From the NCBI GenBank assembly GCA_023386315.1, contig JAEWJZ010000014.1, positions 5,001 through 69,000 on the forward strand: 64,000 nucleotides of DNA, in the 5' to 3' direction. This DNA is from Bacillota bacterium. Lineage in GTDB: Bacteria; Bacillota; Clostridia; Lachnospirales; Lachnospiraceae. The notes under the pieces were generated by a model. That model ran no database searches. It was not told the DNA's origin and worked only from the letters and a program-made list of their open reading frames with translations. Positions 18,112 to 27,553 of the stretch are shown here, piece by piece. The translations under genes and the position numbers were made by a program. Numbering within the stretch: the first letter of the stretch is position 1; the number at the start of each line of letters is the position of its first letter.

Positions 18112-19455
18112 ATGCCTGCAACCGAACTGTTCATGGGGTGGTTTGATTTTATTTACTTCTTCTGTATATTGAATGCCTGCCTGGCTTTGCTTGAAATCTG
18201 GTTTTTGGGCAGATTTACGATTCGAATTGTAAAATGGTATCATTATGCAGGTTACATTCTTGTCATTTACCTGGTGGCTGCAATGGAACTATTCACCCGG
18301 GCTTCATTTCCAGTGTCCACCCTTCTGGAGCTTGGAGCACTTTTTTTATTCGGATGGCTGGCTCTAAAATGTCCTCCGGCAACGTCTGCAGCTGCTGCCA
18401 TATTGGCAATCTGCATTATGCAGGTTGTAAACGGTATATTTCAGTCACTGCTTAATATTTTTTTAACAATCCTGTTTCCCTATACGCTGGTTCTTACAGG
18501 AATAAACGGTGTGTTTGTAATGACAGCTGTATTTTTCTCCTATCAGCTTGCTTTGAAATGGCTGAAAGACGGAAAAGTACCCATGCTGCGTTATTTCCTG
18601 ATTCTGATGCTGCCCATTTTCTTCGTTCTTCTGGTCATGCAGCATGTTTTTGCCACATACGGGAACACAGTCACAGTCAGTTCAAACGGTACCAGAATTT
18701 TTCCGGACGTAAATGACTTCATGATGCTGGTCATACAGACAACTGCTTATCTATGTCTGTTTGCAGTGCTTTTTGCTTATAAAGAATTACTGGAAGGTTT
18801 TTCACTGCAGATGCGGAATACTCTTTTGGAACAGCAGGTAAACGTCCAGTATGATTCTGTCCAGGAAATGCAGATGCGTTACGAACTGACACGAACATTC
18901 CGGCATGACTTAAATGGACACTTAGCCGTACTGGGGGGCTTCTTAAAAACAGGAGAAACAAAAAGAGCCATGGAATATCTGGGTAAGCTGACTACGCTGA
19001 CAGATCAGCTTTCATTTCCATGCCAGACAGGAAATGCTGTGTTAGATATTCTGTTAACAAATAAATTAGGGATAGCCCGCCAGAAGGGAATAAACGTAGA
19101 CTGCACCGTAAAAATTCCCGACAACAGTATCATCGATGATATGGATTTATGCATCGTATTCTCAAATGCTGTGGATAATGCTGTCAAAGCCTGCAGCAGC
19201 GAAAGCAAAACGCCTCAATATCTGATACTTAAGACGGTCCGGAAAGGGGATTTTTTTATGATTGAAATTGAAAACAGCCGTTCCGATGATATTGTGCCAG
19301 TCAAAGGTTCCGGAATCGGACTTCAAAGTATAAAAGCAGTGGCCGGGAAATATCATGGTACAGTCCATATCGAGAAAGATCCCCAAACCTTTCGTTTAAA
19401 TGTACTCTTTATCATTTCACAACAATCAGACTGCATCTCAATGCAAAGCTCTTGA
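18112..19455 (+). CDS. GHKL sensor histidine kinase (AgrC-like)
   Basis: 447 residues. The N-terminal half has about six hydrophobic segments (about 10-225). A dimerisation/phospho-acceptor region follows with His265 in FRHDLNGH, then a GHKL ATPase domain with the N-box FSNAVDNAV (about 345-353) and the G-box GSGIGLQS. This is the AgrC/HATPase_c_5 type that partners LytTR regulators. Its start is the base after the regulator's stop codon. Such kinases often sense peptides; none is encoded alongside. Confidence 0.88.
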   Translation: MPATELFMGWFDFIYFFCILNACLALLEIWFLGRFTIRIVKWYHYAGYILVIYLVAAMELFTRASFPVSTLLELGALFLFGWLALKCPPATSAAAAILAICIMQVVNGIFQSLLNIFLTILFPYTLVLTGINGVFVMTAVFFSYQLALKWLKDGKVPMLRYFLILMLPIFFVLLVMQHVFATYGNTVTVSSNGTRIFPDVNDFMMLVIQTTAYLCLFAVLFAYKELLEGFSLQMRNTLLEQQVNVQYDSVQEMQMRYELTRTFRHDLNGHLAVLGGFLKTGETKRAMEYLGKLTTLTDQLSFPCQTGNAVLDILLTNKLGIARQKGINVDCTVKIPDNSIIDDMDLCIVFSNAVDNAVKACSSESKTPQYLILKTVRKGDFFMIEIENSRSDDIVPVKGSGIGLQSIKAVAGKYHGTVHIEKDPQTFRLNVLFIISQQSDCISMQSS

Positions 19456-19480
19456 AACTCCATAACATCCTTAATATATT
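19452..19480 (+). promoter_or_regulatory. Promoter for the coiled-coil gene
   Basis: TTGAAA (19452-19457, overlapping the kinase stop codon), a 17-bp spacer and TATATT (19475-19480). The spacer contains ATAACA and ATCCTTAAT, which recur upstream of the response-regulator gene near 17,350. Confidence 0.55.
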
Positions 19481-19512
19481 CATAGTATCTCAGGAAAAAA
19501 GGAGGCATTGCT

Positions 19513-19869
19513 ATGAATATCAGCAATATGGGAACTTTTTCACCTCAATACCCAGCCGGTGCAGAGGCAGGCCAAAAACCAGAGCCGGACAGCACCAGTG
19601 ATATTGAGCAGCAAATAAAAGCGTTGGAAAAGGAAAAGGGGAAACTGGAAGACCAGCGGGATAAAGAAAGAAATCCTTTCGCATTGCAGCAAAGCAGCAA
19701 ATATAAAGATCTGGAAAAAAGAATTAAGGAATTGGATGGTCAGATTCAGCAGCTGAAGGGTGAGGCATCCTCCGCTCAGAAAAAATCAGATGACGGAAGC
19801 CAGGAGGCAGTATCTGGCAGAGCCCCCTTTGACACCTATATTCCTGAAAACCGGGAATTTAACGGTTAG
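19513..19869 (+). CDS. Small coiled-coil protein (FlxA-like at best)
   Basis: 118 residues, very hydrophilic, no signal peptide. Residues about 30-88 form a predicted coiled coil (repeated EKEKGKLEDQ and KYKDLEKRIKEL heptads), flanked by Pro/Gly/Ser-rich ends. It resembles FlxA-type proteins only loosely. AGGAGG precedes the ATG. It lies just downstream of the AgrC-like kinase with its own promoter and may be an output of that system; that is inference. Confidence 0.7.
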   Translation: MNISNMGTFSPQYPAGAEAGQKPEPDSTSDIEQQIKALEKEKGKLEDQRDKERNPFALQQSSKYKDLEKRIKELDGQIQQLKGEASSAQKKSDDGSQEAVSGRAPFDTYIPENREFNG

Positions 19870-19872
19870 CAA

Positions 19873-19908
19873 AATCCTCCGATAAAGGTCATACATTATC
19901 GGAGGATT
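19873..19908. terminator. Bidirectional terminator between the coiled-coil gene and trxB
   Basis: Perfect 13-bp stem (19873-19885 with 19896-19908) and 10-nt loop between convergent genes. On the minus strand it is followed by TTTTGC. Confidence 0.75.
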
Positions 19909-19922
19909 TAAATATTGTGAGC

Positions 19923-20846
19923 CTATTTGCCATATCGTGTCAGATAACGCTCTACGCTTGTAATTGCATTGGCTCCGTCTGAAACTGCAGTGGATACCTG
20001 TCTTAACTGTTTGGTTCTTACATCACCTGCTGCAAAAATACCGGGAACATTGGTCTCACAGTCTTCTCCTGCTTTAATATATCCATGATCCATCTCAACA
20101 AGGTTATCAAAGGCTTCGCTCTGGGGATTGATTCCCACTGCAATAAATACGCCGTCAACGGAAAGCTTGCTTGTTTCTTCTGTCTTGGAGTTTTTTATGG
20201 TAAGAGACTCTACCTGATCTCCGCCCTCAATCTCTTCCACTACCGTATCCCAGATAATTTCAACATTCTCCTGGTTAAATAACTGAGTCTGCAGTGTCTT
20301 TGCCCCCCTCAGTTCATTTCTTCTGTGAATTAAGTACACCTTTTTGCACATTCTGGAAAGGAATATGGCGTCTTCAATTGCCACATCGCCACCGCCTACA
20401 ACGGCGGCTACCTTGTTACGGAAAAATGCTCCGTCACAGGTTGCACAATAGGAAACACCCATTCCGGTCAGTTCCTTCTCTCCAACAACACTGAGCTTTC
20501 GATACAGAGCGCCGGTTGCAATAATAACCGATTTTGTCACATAGGACTGCTCCTGGCCGACAACGGTAAATTCTCCGTCTGCTGCCTCAATCCGAAGTAC
20601 CTCATCTGTGACAAACTCTGCCCCCAGCTTTTCTGCATGATCCCGAAACTTCATACCTAAGTCAAATCCGTTAATTCCGGGAAGTCCCGGATAATTGTCT
20701 ACCTCGTAGGTATTGAGAATCTGGCCGCCGCTGGCGACTTCTTTTTCAATCACTACCATCTTAAGTTCTGCTCTTTTTCCATATACTGCAGCAGTAAGAC
20801 CTGCCGGACCTGACCCAATGATCACAACGTCATAAATCTCATTCAT
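19923..20846 (-). CDS. trxB: Thioredoxin reductase
   Basis: FAD- and NADPH-dependent reductase of thioredoxin. 307 residues: FAD motif GSGPAGLTAA (11-20), redox-active CATC with Cys134 and Cys137, NADPH motif GGGDVAIEDA, and the C-terminal FAAGDVR. The length is typical. ATG 20846 has AGG upstream, with a good promoter at 20895-20924. Single-gene unit. Confidence 0.95.
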   Translation of the reverse strand: MNEIYDVVIIGSGPAGLTAAVYGKRAELKMVVIEKEVASGGQILNTYEVDNYPGLPGINGFDLGMKFRDHAEKLGAEFVTDEVLRIEAADGEFTVVGQEQSYVTKSVIIATGALYRKLSVVGEKELTGMGVSYCATCDGAFFRNKVAAVVGGGDVAIEDAIFLSRMCKKVYLIHRRNELRGAKTLQTQLFNQENVEIIWDTVVEEIEGGDQVESLTIKNSKTEETSKLSVDGVFIAVGINPQSEAFDNLVEMDHGYIKAGEDCETNVPGIFAAGDVRTKQLRQVSTAVSDGANAITSVERYLTRYGK

Positions 20847-20894
20847 TTTATCTACCTGCTTTCTTTAATTTGTAATACAGATTCTTTTGTATTC

Positions 20895-20924
20895 ATTATA
20901 TCTCACCCGGCTTTTTGTATGCAA
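20895..20924 (-). promoter_or_regulatory. trxB: Sigma-A promoter for trxB
   Basis: On the minus strand: TTGCAT (20919-20924), an 18-bp spacer and a perfect TATAAT (20895-20900). Confidence 0.65.
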
Positions 20925-20932
20925 TGCCCTCG

Positions 20933-20961
20933 TTGCATTTCAAAGCAGAATTTGTTAAAAT
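20933..20961 (+). promoter_or_regulatory. Promoter for the SDR gene
   Basis: TTGCAT (20933-20938), a 17-bp spacer and TAAAAT (20956-20961). Divergent from the trxB promoter, only 8 bp away. Confidence 0.5.
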
Positions 20962-20995
20962 AAAGGCATCATATACCGACAGAAAGGGTGGTTTT

Positions 20996-21727
20996 ATGTC
21001 TAGAAAAACAGTACTTGTAACCGGCGCTTCCCGGGGAATCGGAAAGGCCATTGCTGTCAAATTTGCAAAAAAAGGATACAATGTGGTCATTAACTGTCTT
21101 CATAATGAAGACCGCCTTTTGCAGACCAGGAAGGAACTGGAGTCCTATCAGATCTCCTGCCTCTCCTATATGGGTGACATGGGAGATATGAGTGAGTGCC
21201 AGGAACTGTTTCAAATGATTAAAAAGCAGTTTGGTCCTCTGGATGTTCTTGTTAACAATGCAGGTATCTCCTACATCGGCCTCCTTCAGGATATGCCGGC
21301 AGAAGCCTGGGACCGTATCATCCGGACCAATTTAACATCTGTCTTTCACTGTTCAAAGCTGGCTATTCCCGGAATGCTGGAACGCAAGCAGGGAAAGATC
21401 ATAAACATCTCCTCTATCTGGGGTGTCTCGGGTGCGTCCTGTGAAGTAGCCTATTCCGCTACCAAAGGCGGTATCAATGCATTCACCAAAGCTCTTGCCA
21501 AAGAGCTGGCACCAAGTAATATCCAGGTCAATGCTGTGGCATGCGGAGCCATCGATACAGAGATGAATCAGTTCCTAAGCGAAGATGAGTTAATCGCTCT
21601 TATCGATGATATTCCCGCCGGAAGGCTGGGCAAAGCGGAAGAAGTGGCAGATCTTGTCTATCACCTGGGCTATAAAAACTCCTATCTAACCGGTCAGATC
21701 ATCGGTCTTGACGGAGGTTTTATTTAA
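20996..21727 (+). CDS. Short-chain dehydrogenase/reductase (FabG-like)
   Basis: 243 residues with the classical SDR motifs: GASRGIG cofactor loop (about 9-15), NNAG (about 87-90) and the Ser-Tyr-Lys catalytic set (NISSIWG, then YSATKGG). The closest named family is 3-oxoacyl-ACP reductase, but the gene stands alone, away from fatty-acid genes, so the substrate is open. ATG 20996 has AAAGGGTGG upstream; a longer frame from 20915 covers the promoter. Its 3' end overlaps the convergent MarR gene by 42 bp. Confidence 0.9.
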   Translation: MSRKTVLVTGASRGIGKAIAVKFAKKGYNVVINCLHNEDRLLQTRKELESYQISCLSYMGDMGDMSECQELFQMIKKQFGPLDVLVNNAGISYIGLLQDMPAEAWDRIIRTNLTSVFHCSKLAIPGMLERKQGKIINISSIWGVSGASCEVAYSATKGGINAFTKALAKELAPSNIQVNAVACGAIDTEMNQFLSEDELIALIDDIPAGRLGKAEEVADLVYHLGYKNSYLTGQIIGLDGGFI

Positions 21728-22192
21728 TAAGCGTTCCACATTCTGATTCATGATTGACGCGGTGCGGTGAAGAAGCTTTAGATCTTCTTCAGGAATCTCC
21801 CTGTGAAGTTCTTCCACAAAGTCCTTCCTGCACCGCCTGATCCGCTCCACAATCTCATGGCTTTTATGCGTAAGCTGGAGACGAACCAGCCTTCGGTCAT
21901 TCTTATCCCTGTCTGCCGTTATATATCCCTTCTCACACAGAGAATCTACAGATCTTGCGATCAGACCCTTGGAGATGTTTCTGTATTGCGCAATCTCCGA
22001 AGCACTTTTTAATCCCTCATTATTTGCCAGAAACATCATAACTACTATTTCATTGGGCGTAAAACCATATTCTGATACGGACTGACTGCAAAGTTTCTGA
22101 TATACCTTATCGATTTTTACAAAGCATGCCAGACAGCACTCTTCTTCCTGTCTCATTCTTTCTCCCGGCATACTGGTTACAGACTCATTCAT
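21686..22192 (-). CDS. MarR family regulator
   Basis: 168 residues with a winged-helix MarR domain (about 35-140; SASEIAQYRNISKGLIARSV recognition region and the wing DRDKNDRRLVRL). An N-terminal Cys pair (EECCLACF) is unusual and could make it redox- or metal-responsive. ATG 22192 has AAGGGTG upstream. It converges on the SDR gene with a 42-bp overlap of coding ends. A palindrome at 22264-22281 upstream is a candidate autoregulatory site. Confidence 0.85.
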   Translation of the reverse strand: MNESVTSMPGERMRQEEECCLACFVKIDKVYQKLCSQSVSEYGFTPNEIVVMMFLANNEGLKSASEIAQYRNISKGLIARSVDSLCEKGYITADRDKNDRRLVRLQLTHKSHEIVERIRRCRKDFVEELHREIPEEDLKLLHRTASIMNQNVERLLNKTSVKTDDLTG

Positions 22193-22263
22193 AACAACAC
22201 CCTTACTAAATCATATGAGAAAATTCCTGCGCTGTATACTGCCAAAGCTGTTCCAACGCATTT

Positions 22264-22281
22264 AATAGTTCACTATTGAAC
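22264..22281. promoter_or_regulatory. Candidate MarR operator
   Basis: Two overlapping inverted repeats: AATAGT-tc-ACTATT (22264-22277) and GTTCA-ctat-TGAAC (22268-22281), about 75-90 bp upstream of the MarR start codon. Confidence 0.35.
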
Positions 22282-22332
22282 CGTTTACTTTTGAAGTATA
22301 TCTCACATAGAAACACCTGTCAACCCTGAATA

Positions 22333-22368
22333 TAAAAAAACCCGGAAAAAGAAATCTTTTTCCGGGTA
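22333..22368 (-). terminator. Terminator after yajC
   Basis: A 12-bp stem (ACCCGGAAAAAG with its complement, 22340-22367), 4-nt loop and a T7 run on the minus strand. Confidence 0.92.
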
Positions 22369-22375
22369 ATGGTTT

Positions 22376-22672
22376 TTATGCTTCTGGCTTTTCAACCTGT
22401 ACAATGGCTGATTTCTGCATAGGAATTCTGCAGTTTTTGTTGTTGCCGAATTCAACGATAACCGTATCATCAGTCATATCGATAATAACTCCATAAAATC
22501 CGCTGCTGGTTAATACACTGTCACCGATTGCAATGCTGGCGAACATCTCCTGCTGTCTTTTTTTCTCTTTCTTCTGTGGTCTGATCGCAATAAAATACAT
22601 AAAGCCAAAGATTACTGCAATGTAAATTACCCAGAAACCCATGCCCATCGTACCGCCTGTTGCTAATAACAT
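22376..22672 (-). CDS. yajC: Preprotein translocase subunit YajC
   Basis: 98 residues: one N-terminal membrane helix (about 10-28) then RPQKKEKKRQQEM and a small KOW-like cytosolic domain, the standard YajC layout. It is an accessory subunit of the SecDF-YajC complex and lies with secDF and tgt, the conserved gene group. Last gene of the unit, just before a strong terminator. Confidence 0.94.
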   Translation of the reverse strand: MLLATGGTMGMGFWVIYIAVIFGFMYFIAIRPQKKEKKRQQEMFASIAIGDSVLTSSGFYGVIIDMTDDTVIVEFGNNKNCRIPMQKSAIVQVEKPEA

Positions 22673-22726
22673 AACCGTTTCCTCCTTATATATCGATCTG
22701 CCGTCTGCCTGTCCTAAAAGAGGGCC

Positions 22727-23869
22727 TTATGCCCCGGATCCACCGGTCATCATGCCGGATAGCTTCCTCTCCTTATATTCTCCATAACGGTGATTCTCGA
22801 TCGCTTCGCGAATCTCTTCCATCATTGTATTATAAAAATACAGATTATGCAAGACACATAATCTCATGCCCAGCATTTCTTTTGCTTTCAATAAATGCCT
22901 GATGTAAGCTCTGCTGTAGGAACGGCAGGCAGGGCACTGGCACCCTTCTTCAATCGGCTTATGATCCAGTTCGAATTTGGAATTAAATAGATTTAATTTT
23001 CCAAGGTTTGTATAAACGTGACCGTGACGGCCGTTTCTTGACGGGTAAACACAATCAAAGAAATCAACGCCTCTGTCCACAGATTCTAAAATATTAGCGG
23101 GTGTTCCTACCCCCATCAGATAAGTGGGTTTGTTTTCCGGAAGATAAGGCACCGTCTCATCAAGAATCCGGTACATCTCCGAATGGCTCTCTCCCACCGC
23201 AAGACCTCCAAGAGCATATCCGTCAAGATCCATGGCAGAAATGGTCTTCGCATGGGCGATCCTGATATCTTCAAAGGTTCCGCCCTGATTAATACCAAAG
23301 AGCAGCTGATCTTTATTAATGGTATCTGGAAGTTCATTAAGCCTTGCCATCTCAATCCTGCACCGCTCCAGCCATCTGGTAGTACGGTCCACACTGTTTT
23401 GCATATATTCCCTGGTGGCCGGATGAGGCGGACATTCATCGAATGCCATTGCAATGGTAGAAGCTAAATTCGACTGAATCTGCATACTCTCCTCCGGTCC
23501 CATAAAGATCCTGTGTCCGTCAATGTGGGACTGGAAGTACACGCCTTCTTCCTTTATCTTTCTCAGACCAGTGAGAGAAAATACCTGAAAGCCGCCGGAA
23601 TCTGTAAGAATTGGGCGGTCCCAGTTCATAAACTGGTGAAGCCCGCCAAATTCCTTAATTAACCGGTCACCTGTGCGTACATGAAGGTGATAGGTATTGG
23701 ACAGTTCCACCTGGGTTTTGATCTCCCGGAGATCATCGGTGGATACAGCCCCTTTAATCGCTCCTACCGTTCCCACATTCATAAACACCGGCGTCTGGAT
23801 TGTGCCATGGACCGTAGTCACTTCCGCCCGCTTTGCACGTCCGTCTTTTGCAATGATTTTATAGTTCAT
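22727..23869 (-). CDS. tgt: tRNA-guanine transglycosylase
   Basis: Exchanges guanine-34 for preQ1 in queuosine tRNAs. 380 residues: DSGGFQVFSL with the active-site region (about 90-100), GGLAVGES, a second aspartate in GVDFFDCV, and a C-terminal zinc site (CQCPAC...H). Normal length. AAGGAA precedes ATG 23869. It sits between secDF and yajC as in many Firmicutes. Confidence 0.96.
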   Translation of the reverse strand: MNYKIIAKDGRAKRAEVTTVHGTIQTPVFMNVGTVGAIKGAVSTDDLREIKTQVELSNTYHLHVRTGDRLIKEFGGLHQFMNWDRPILTDSGGFQVFSLTGLRKIKEEGVYFQSHIDGHRIFMGPEESMQIQSNLASTIAMAFDECPPHPATREYMQNSVDRTTRWLERCRIEMARLNELPDTINKDQLLFGINQGGTFEDIRIAHAKTISAMDLDGYALGGLAVGESHSEMYRILDETVPYLPENKPTYLMGVGTPANILESVDRGVDFFDCVYPSRNGRHGHVYTNLGKLNLFNSKFELDHKPIEEGCQCPACRSYSRAYIRHLLKAKEMLGMRLCVLHNLYFYNTMMEEIREAIENHRYGEYKERKLSGMMTGGSGA

Positions 23870-23879
23870 TTACAATTCC

Positions 23880-26039
23880 TTACTTTGATTTTTTGCTGTT
23901 CTTAGCAGTTTCTTTTGCAATTGTATTCTTCTTACCCTTATTAACAGTCATCATATACCACAGAGATCCTGTAATGCAGACAGAAGAATAGGTACCGCAT
24001 ACAATACCCACCATAAGCGGAAGAGCAAACTCCCGAATGGAGGATACACCCATAATAAACAGAACAAATACCATGATAAATGTGGTCAGAGAAGTATTAA
24101 TACTTCTGGTAAATGTCTGGGTAATACTCAAGTTAACGATATCAATAAGCTCCATCTTACTCTGAGTCTTTAAGTTTTCGCGGATACGGTCAAAGATAAC
24201 GATGGTAGCATTAATGGAATATCCCAAAATGGTAAGCATACATGCAATAAATGTGGAGCCTACCGACCACCTTAATACTGAATAACAGGTAAACACAACC
24301 AGTACATCATGAACCAGCGCCAGTACTGCACTGCTTGCAAACCGGATATCCTTAAACCGGAACCAGATATACAGCAGCATACAGATAGTAGCAATGATAA
24401 CCGCCACAATTGCATCCCGCTTCATTTCCTGGCTGATAGCTCCGGAAATGCTTTCCGCAGTAATCTTCTCTGATTCCACACCAAAATTATCAACCATGGA
24501 TTTATTCAGAGCTTCTCTCTCGTCTACCGTTAATGTTCTTGTCTTAATAATAACTTCGTTGGTACCTGCCACCTTCTGAGTTTGTACATCTGCATCTTTC
24601 GTAATCTGCTCTACCACCGGAACTACCTCAGAAGAGATTTTTTCCAGAGTCAGGTCCTCATTAAAGGTCACATTGGTGGAAGTACCCCCTTTAAACTCCA
24701 TACTGTAATTTAAAATACTTCCAGTCTGGGATTTATTCACTCCAAGCCATGCAAGACCAATAACGATAACAAGTATTGACGCTGAGAACCAGATCATACG
24801 TTTTGAAACAAAATCAATGGGCTTTCTGTCCTTTTTAATTCCATACATCTTTTCCTTATCAAAGCCCAGCTGGAACAGACTATTTAATACAAACCTGGTC
24901 ACAAACAGCGCAGTTATCATAGAAAGTATAATACCGATGGCCAGTGTGGAAGCAAAGCCCTTCACTGTACCGGAACCTCTCCAGAACAGCACTCCTGCTG
25001 CAATCAGCGTCGTAACATTACCATCTATGATGGCGGACAGCGCTTTGTGGAAGCCGGCCTCAATGGCAGATTTAACCGTTTTTCCATAACCGATCTCTTC
25101 TTTGATACGGGTAAAAATAATAACGTTTGCATCCACCGCCATACCAATGGAAAGAATAATACCTGCAACTCCCGGAAGAGTAAGTGTCACCTCAAATGCT
25201 TCCAGCAGAATTAAAATAACACCAACGTAAATAGACAATGCCACTACTGCAGCAAATCCTGGAAGCAGATAAACCAGAATCATTAATACGGCTACCATGG
25301 CAAATCCGATCGCACCTGCCTTTAAGCTTGTAGTAATGGCTTCCTGTCCAAGCTTTGCACCCACTACATTGGAACGCAACTCTTCCAGCTCCAGTGAAAG
25401 AGATCCAATGCGGATGGTGGAAGCAAGTGTCTCCGCTTCTTCATAAGAACTCATTCCGCTGATCTGGCACTGTCCCTGAGTAATCGGTTCCTGGACAACG
25501 GGATTTGAATAGATCTTCCCATCATAGATAATAGCAATTCTTTTTCCAACATTGGCAGTGGTCGCGTCGCCAAAAACTTTCTTCCCTTCATCTGTGAAGG
25601 TTAAATCTACCATATATTCCTTGATGCCGTTATTTTCCGTGATAACCGGTTTCGCAGTCGATACCTGATTACCGTTTAATATAACTTTTCCGGCTTCATC
25701 TGTAAATGTTAATGAGCCAGGTTTTCCAAGCTCTTCCAGAATTGCATTCGCATCAGATACGCCGGGGATATCAACATTAATACGGTTGTCCCCTTCCTGA
25801 TATACCTCTGCTTCTGTGCTGTAGTTCTGAACTCTCTGCTGCAGCTTGTAGATTGTGTCTTTCATATCCTCGGCGCTTGGTTTTTCTTCCTTTGCCTGAT
25901 AGGTAATGCTGACGCCCCCCGCCAGATCCAATCCAAGCTTAATGTCACCCATGGTGGTATAGCCGAAATAGCCGAACAATCCAACCATCGCCAGTGCAAA
26001 AATCAGCCCTAACAGGCCCTTGCCTTTGTTACTTTTCAT
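23880..26039 (-). CDS. secDF: SecD-SecF fusion protein
   Basis: 719 residues joining SecD (about 1-400) and SecF (about 415-715), as in several Firmicutes. Visible are the N-terminal helix, the extracytoplasmic P1-type domain, the SecD membrane block with AVDANVIIFTRIKEE, and the SecF block with SINATIVIFDRIRENL. It uses the proton motive force to aid late stages of Sec export. First gene of the secDF-tgt-yajC group; the ribosome site GGAG precedes ATG 26039. A basic Lys-rich tail ends it. Confidence 0.95.
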   Translation of the reverse strand: MKSNKGKGLLGLIFALAMVGLFGYFGYTTMGDIKLGLDLAGGVSITYQAKEEKPSAEDMKDTIYKLQQRVQNYSTEAEVYQEGDNRINVDIPGVSDANAILEELGKPGSLTFTDEAGKVILNGNQVSTAKPVITENNGIKEYMVDLTFTDEGKKVFGDATTANVGKRIAIIYDGKIYSNPVVQEPITQGQCQISGMSSYEEAETLASTIRIGSLSLELEELRSNVVGAKLGQEAITTSLKAGAIGFAMVAVLMILVYLLPGFAAVVALSIYVGVILILLEAFEVTLTLPGVAGIILSIGMAVDANVIIFTRIKEEIGYGKTVKSAIEAGFHKALSAIIDGNVTTLIAAGVLFWRGSGTVKGFASTLAIGIILSMITALFVTRFVLNSLFQLGFDKEKMYGIKKDRKPIDFVSKRMIWFSASILVIVIGLAWLGVNKSQTGSILNYSMEFKGGTSTNVTFNEDLTLEKISSEVVPVVEQITKDADVQTQKVAGTNEVIIKTRTLTVDEREALNKSMVDNFGVESEKITAESISGAISQEMKRDAIVAVIIATICMLLYIWFRFKDIRFASSAVLALVHDVLVVFTCYSVLRWSVGSTFIACMLTILGYSINATIVIFDRIRENLKTQSKMELIDIVNLSITQTFTRSINTSLTTFIMVFVLFIMGVSSIREFALPLMVGIVCGTYSSVCITGSLWYMMTVNKGKKNTIAKETAKNSKKSK

Positions 26040-26100
26040 GACTTTTCTCCTTCACTTTTGGAATAAACAAGCTTAAGTCTGAAAGCAAGTTCTTTCAGTC

Positions 26101-27495
26101 TTATTCTTCAGCCAGTGCTGCCTTGATCATGATTGCACACTCAATACGCTTCTTCTGCATCTCGCAGCCGATATCATACGCATCAGTAATGCTTCCATGA
26201 AAATTATAGGAGTTGGCTGCACAGCCTCCGCTGCAATAAAACCTTGCAAAGCAATCCCGGCATTTGTCTTTCGCATAAACATTGCAAAGCTTAAATTCAT
26301 CGCGGATCTGTGTGTTTGTCACACCTGTATCTACATTGCCGAGAAGGAACTCTTCTTCTCCGACAAACTGGTGGCATGGATAGAAATCCCCCCAAGGGGT
26401 AACTGCCAGATACTCTGTCCCCGAGCCGCAACCTGACAATCTCTTCGCTACACAGGGTCCCTGAGTCAGATCAATGTTAAAGTGGAAGAAATTAAATCCT
26501 TTTCCTTCCTTCTGTCTCTTAATATACTCAACAGCCAGCTTATCATACTCCTCTAAAATTGCCGGAATATCCTCCTGCCTGATGGAATAATCCTCTTCCT
26601 CCTGAGCCACAACCGGTTCAATGGACATACTCTCAAAACCAAGATCAGCAAATTCCAGCACATCTTTAGAAAAATCCATATTATTTCTGGTAAATGTCCC
26701 GCGGATATAATAATCCTTTGTCCCTCTCAGTTTTGCAAACTTCTGAAATTTAGGAACAATCAGTTCATAGCTCCCCTTACCATTACGGAACGGCCTCATC
26801 TGATCATTGACTTCCTTCCGTCCGTCAAGGCTCAGCACCACATTGCTCATTTCCCGGTTGCAGTATTCCATAATCTCATCATTCAAAAGAACGCCGTTAG
26901 TGGTCATGGTAAAGCGGAAGTTCTTATTATATTCTTTCTCTTTTGATCGTCCGTATTCAACAAGCTGCTTAACAACATCCCAATTCATCAAAGGTTCGCC
27001 GCCAAAAAAGTCCACTTCCAGATTCTTGCGGTTCCCGGAATTAGCAATCAGAAAATCCAGTGCCTTCTTCCCAACCTCAAACGACATAAGCGCACGGCGA
27101 CCGTGATACTCCCCTTCTTCCGCAAAGCAATACTTACAGGCGAGGTTGCAGTCGTGAGCAATATGTAAGCAAAGTGCCTTTACAACCGTCTTTCTCTTTT
27201 TAAAATCAACCACATAATCATGGTAAATATCCCTCGTAAACAGTTCCCCTTCATTAATCAGAAACTGAATTTCTTCCAGGGCTTCCCTGACCTCAGCCTC
27301 TTCGTAGATCCCCGAAAGTTCCTTTAACACCTTTTCTTCCGCTTCTTTCGGAAGCGCTGCAGCCTCTTCCATATCCGGCACCAGTTCTGCCGCAATTTTC
27401 ACAGCATCATACATAACCGGATCGACCGAATGAACAGAACCGCTGTTGACATCCATAATAATATGGAAGCCATTATTAATATATTGATGGATCAC
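26101..27495 (-). CDS. scfB: SCIFF thioether maturase (radical SAM/SPASM)
   Basis: Radical-SAM enzyme that installs thioether bonds in the SCIFF peptide. 464 residues: an N-terminal RiPP-recognition-like region (about 1-95), the radical-SAM cluster motif with Cys116, Cys120 and Cys123 (CNLACKYC), FFGGEPLMNW, and a C-terminal SPASM domain rich in Cys (CGSG, CHQF, CRDCF, CSGGC). The precursor gene scfA lies just upstream. A GC hairpin between the two probably lets the short message outnumber the long one. Confidence 0.95.
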   Translation of the reverse strand: MIHQYINNGFHIIMDVNSGSVHSVDPVMYDAVKIAAELVPDMEEAAALPKEAEEKVLKELSGIYEEAEVREALEEIQFLINEGELFTRDIYHDYVVDFKKRKTVVKALCLHIAHDCNLACKYCFAEEGEYHGRRALMSFEVGKKALDFLIANSGNRKNLEVDFFGGEPLMNWDVVKQLVEYGRSKEKEYNKNFRFTMTTNGVLLNDEIMEYCNREMSNVVLSLDGRKEVNDQMRPFRNGKGSYELIVPKFQKFAKLRGTKDYYIRGTFTRNNMDFSKDVLEFADLGFESMSIEPVVAQEEEDYSIRQEDIPAILEEYDKLAVEYIKRQKEGKGFNFFHFNIDLTQGPCVAKRLSGCGSGTEYLAVTPWGDFYPCHQFVGEEEFLLGNVDTGVTNTQIRDEFKLCNVYAKDKCRDCFARFYCSGGCAANSYNFHGSITDAYDIGCEMQKKRIECAIMIKAALAEE

Positions 27496-27553
27496 CTGTA
27501 TTCTCCTTAATTAAAATTTAACCCGTAATCATTTTAGCAGACAAGCGAAGCAA

